From Candidatus Bathyarchaeota archaeon (lineage in GTDB: Archaea; Thermoproteota; Bathyarchaeia; TCS64), in NCBI GenBank assembly GCA_020346605.1, contig CP070784.1:1554449-1615221 (forward strand): DNA of 60,773 nucleotides, read 5' to 3'. A program made the translations under genes and the position numbers. This document shows, in pieces, positions 59,668-60,773 of this stretch; the first letter of the stretch is position 1; each line of letters begins with the position of its first letter. A model generated the notes under the pieces. The model did not search any database, was not told the origin of the DNA, and saw nothing but the letters and a program-made list of their open reading frames with translations.

Positions 59668-60164
59668 TCACGCAGCAGGAATTTAAGGGTAATGGGCAGG
59701 GGGACCTGACCATACGGCGCGCGATGGCCTCCTACTACATGGATCCAACCCGCATTTTACGATTTTACATGCAGGGCGCGCGCTTTTTTTTCTCCATTTT
59801 TATCTCCAATATTCTTCGGGGCGTCTTATGCAACGTCTTTTTCATCCTTATTTTATCCATTTCTCCAATTTTTCTCTGCTATGCTGCATGCTGCACCTGC
59901 TGTAGCTGGTGCTTGGCTACCTTGGATGGGCCAGGAAACCACGTTCCCATAGGGACAGCGTGCAGAGGTAGGCCAGGTCCTATAGCAGCACAACAGCACT
60001 TGCAGCATAGGGGCAGGTGGTATGCTGGTGTTGAAGGTGTGGAAAAAAATGTTCAGGTCGGAGATTTTTCGGCAGATTGATGTTGACCATAGGAGGAACG
60101 AGGATGTTTTTAGAGGGAAACGGAAATAAGATGGAGAAATTACTTTCGTGCTGGAGTAAAAGGT
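59668..60164. other. gene-free region containing the GC-to-AT composition boundary and a long hairpin
   Basis: To about 59770 it resembles GC-rich DNA. After a GCGCGCGC tract (59776-59783) it turns T-rich. From 59879 to 60010 it can fold into a long imperfect stem. I see no protein-coding gene of confidence; the Cys-rich open frame at 59631-60080 is unlikely to be real. Confidence 0.5.
59879..60010 (+). ncRNA. candidate long stem-loop RNA
   Basis: CTATGCTGCA (59879-59888) and TGCAGCATAG (60001-60010) are perfect inverted repeats, and further pairing follows inward: T-G-C-T-G repeats on both arms, GGCTACCT (59915-59922) with AGGTAGGCC (59967-59975, one bulge), and an apical ACG.TCCC-ATA-GGGA..CGT hairpin near 59941-59961. 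The two arms together span about 132 bases. No family is recognised; strand is uncertain. Confidence 0.35.
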
Positions 60165-60542
60165 ATGGCCCGTCAGATCAGGAAGGTTACTCAGCGTCAG
60201 AGGGTTTACGAGAGGTTGATGGCAGGGGAGACAATTGATCAGATACGCTTGGATACTTCCAGTGATAGTGCGTTACAGAGGGGCATACAGGCGTACGTTG
60301 AGAAGTGGCGGAAGGATATGCCTGAGCTTCAAGGAGAGATCGGAGCTCTAGAGCTCAAGCGGAAAGAGAGAGCGCCTCTCGTCCGCTATGTTAGCCGCTG
60401 GATCCGTGTGAAAGAGCCAAACACGAAGATCAAACCCTATGACTATGTTGCGAAATCTGATGGCAACATCTCGCATTTATATGAGTATAGACTCATGACT
60501 CTCATTGATATTGTCGACCAGTTTTTTTTCTCAAATGTCTGA
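60165..60542 (+). CDS. hypothetical protein, orphan ORF of the AT-rich flank
   Basis: 125 residues from the ATG at 60165 (weak ribosome site AAAAGGT). The first 40 residues (basic V-T-Q-R-Q-R-V-Y-E-R-L-M-A-G-E-T-I-D-Q-I-R) may form a helix-turn-helix start like those of phage or plasmid genes, followed by a charged helix and a Y-x-Y-R-L-M tail. No family recognised. Base composition matches the AT-richer flank. Confidence 0.45.
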   Translation: MARQIRKVTQRQRVYERLMAGETIDQIRLDTSSDSALQRGIQAYVEKWRKDMPELQGEIGALELKRKERAPLVRYVSRWIRVKEPNTKIKPYDYVAKSDGNISHLYEYRLMTLIDIVDQFFFSNV

Positions 60543-60654
60543 TCCCCGCGCGCGCACGGCAAGGATCAACGTGAATATCAGTATGACCCTTGGATATAAA
60601 TTCCGTGCGCGCGCACAGCGTCTGCGAGAGCATCGTACGCACAGGCTAAAGAAC

Positions 60655-60754
60655 GGTACCATTTCATCGCGCGCGAGCCGGGCTTCAGGGCCTCCCCGGC
60701 CCCGCCAGTTGTCCCGCTGTGCTCGGATAGGCCCACACGCGAATAAATGGTACC
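60655..60754. repeat. 100-base region bounded by 17-base inverted repeats
   Basis: The left arm GGTACCATTTCATCGCG (60655-60671) and the right arm (60738-60754, read in reverse complement as GGTACCATTTATTCGCG) match at 15 of 17 positions. A GCGCGC tract (60668-60675) lies at the inner edge of the left arm. The interior is GC-rich. It could be a small mobile element, an integration site or a regulatory dyad. It ends within 20 bases of the window edge. Confidence 0.4.
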
Positions 60755-60773
60755 ATCTATGGTTGAGCGCATG

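Noticed and set aside
59879..60010. Signal recognition particle RNA
   Set aside because: A GGCCAGGTCC ... AGCAGCA string resembles part of SRP helix 8, but the GGAA tetraloop and the symmetrical internal loop are missing and the length is too short for an archaeal SRP RNA.
60578..60772. Minus-strand ORF of 64 residues at the right edge
   Set aside because: It spans the inverted repeat and two CG tracts, has no ribosome site visible inside the window, and shows no recognisable domain.
1..60773. CRISPR array
   Set aside because: No regularly spaced direct repeats were seen; the four CATACT motifs are irregularly spaced (about 590, 750 and 610 bases).
1..60773. tRNA or rRNA genes
   Set aside because: No cloverleaf-like GGTTCRA/T-arm with acceptor pairing was found in the gaps I read; a covariance search would be needed to exclude an intron-containing tRNA.
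1..60773. Circular element closed at the window ends
   Set aside because: Both ends contain CTATGGTT near GC tracts, but the similarity is only eight bases, which is expected by chance; no real overlap exists.

Overview
The window reads as chromosomal DNA of an uncultivated archaeon. Signs are an Alba chromatin protein, an archease, an RPA-like OB-fold single-strand DNA-binding protein, an Lrp/AsnC regulator, archaeal-type AMP-forming ligase and PRPP synthase genes, TATA-like boxes 20-35 bases upstream of (often leaderless) starts, frequent TTG/GTG starts, AGG-rich arginine usage and oligo-T terminators. The enzyme set (many peptidases, acyl-CoA metabolism, ferredoxin/thiol redox) resembles protein- and organic-acid-using TACK lineages such as Bathyarchaeia, but the sequence alone does not prove the lineage.

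Layout. 1-1165 is AT-rich and holds two small overlapping ORFs. About 1166-59700 is GC-rich, densely coded and mosaic in strand. It runs: DUF3303-like protein and a gutted nucleoside phosphorylase (1.2-1.9 kb); secreted protein, FMN reductase, PepF, MFS, double GNAT (2-7.6 kb); two glycosylasparaginase-type Ntn hydrolases with a partner protein (7.6-10 kb); orphan RR-PAS-GAF, archease and a 53-residue GMP-synthase C-terminal domain (10-12.2 kb); LarA-like racemase, then a membrane wHTH regulator followed by three membrane-anchored binding proteins with four periplasmic-binding-protein domains (12.2-19.4 kb); CBS protein, broken FAD oxidoreductase, M20 peptidase (19.5-22.5 kb); regulators and small enzymes (22.6-26.3 kb); M14 peptidase, ferredoxin:thioredoxin-reductase/glutaredoxin pair, M19 dipeptidase, broken TauE, beta-lactamase-like hydrolase (26.4-32.6 kb); ThDP enzyme, two Mg-chelatase-like genes and a ThDP-enzyme relic (33-38.8 kb); a membrane redox cluster of SpeE-like, AmrS-type radical SAM, CcdA-like, NapH-like ferredoxin and CARDB-like surface protein (38.9-45 kb); metallo-beta-lactamase relic, SSB, Alba, AlkD-like relic, CoA transferase, small proteins, PRPP synthase, amidohydrolase (45-52.8 kb); methyltransferase/GNAT/MBL/twin membrane proteins with a repeated intergenic motif (53-56.5 kb); aldolase and acyl-CoA ligase (56.6-59.3 kb). 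From about 59776 the composition falls again and the right end carries a long hairpin, one orphan ORF and an inverted repeat.

How genes may work together. Peptidases M3, M14, M19, M20 and the asparaginases suggest amino-acid/peptide use. The CcdA-NapH operon with the radical SAM and SpeE-like proteins looks like a membrane electron-transfer or maturation unit, while FTR-rubredoxin plus glutaredoxin is a cytosolic ferredoxin-to-thiol route.

The most unusual whole-window signal is that runs of alternating GC (GCGCGC, 7-11 bases) sit where genes look internally deleted (nucleoside phosphorylase; TauE twice) and at both GC/AT composition boundaries, while being rare in intact genes. Separately, three genes are cut by an in-frame TAG, and several carry frameshifts, so either gene decay is high here or the assembly has errors.
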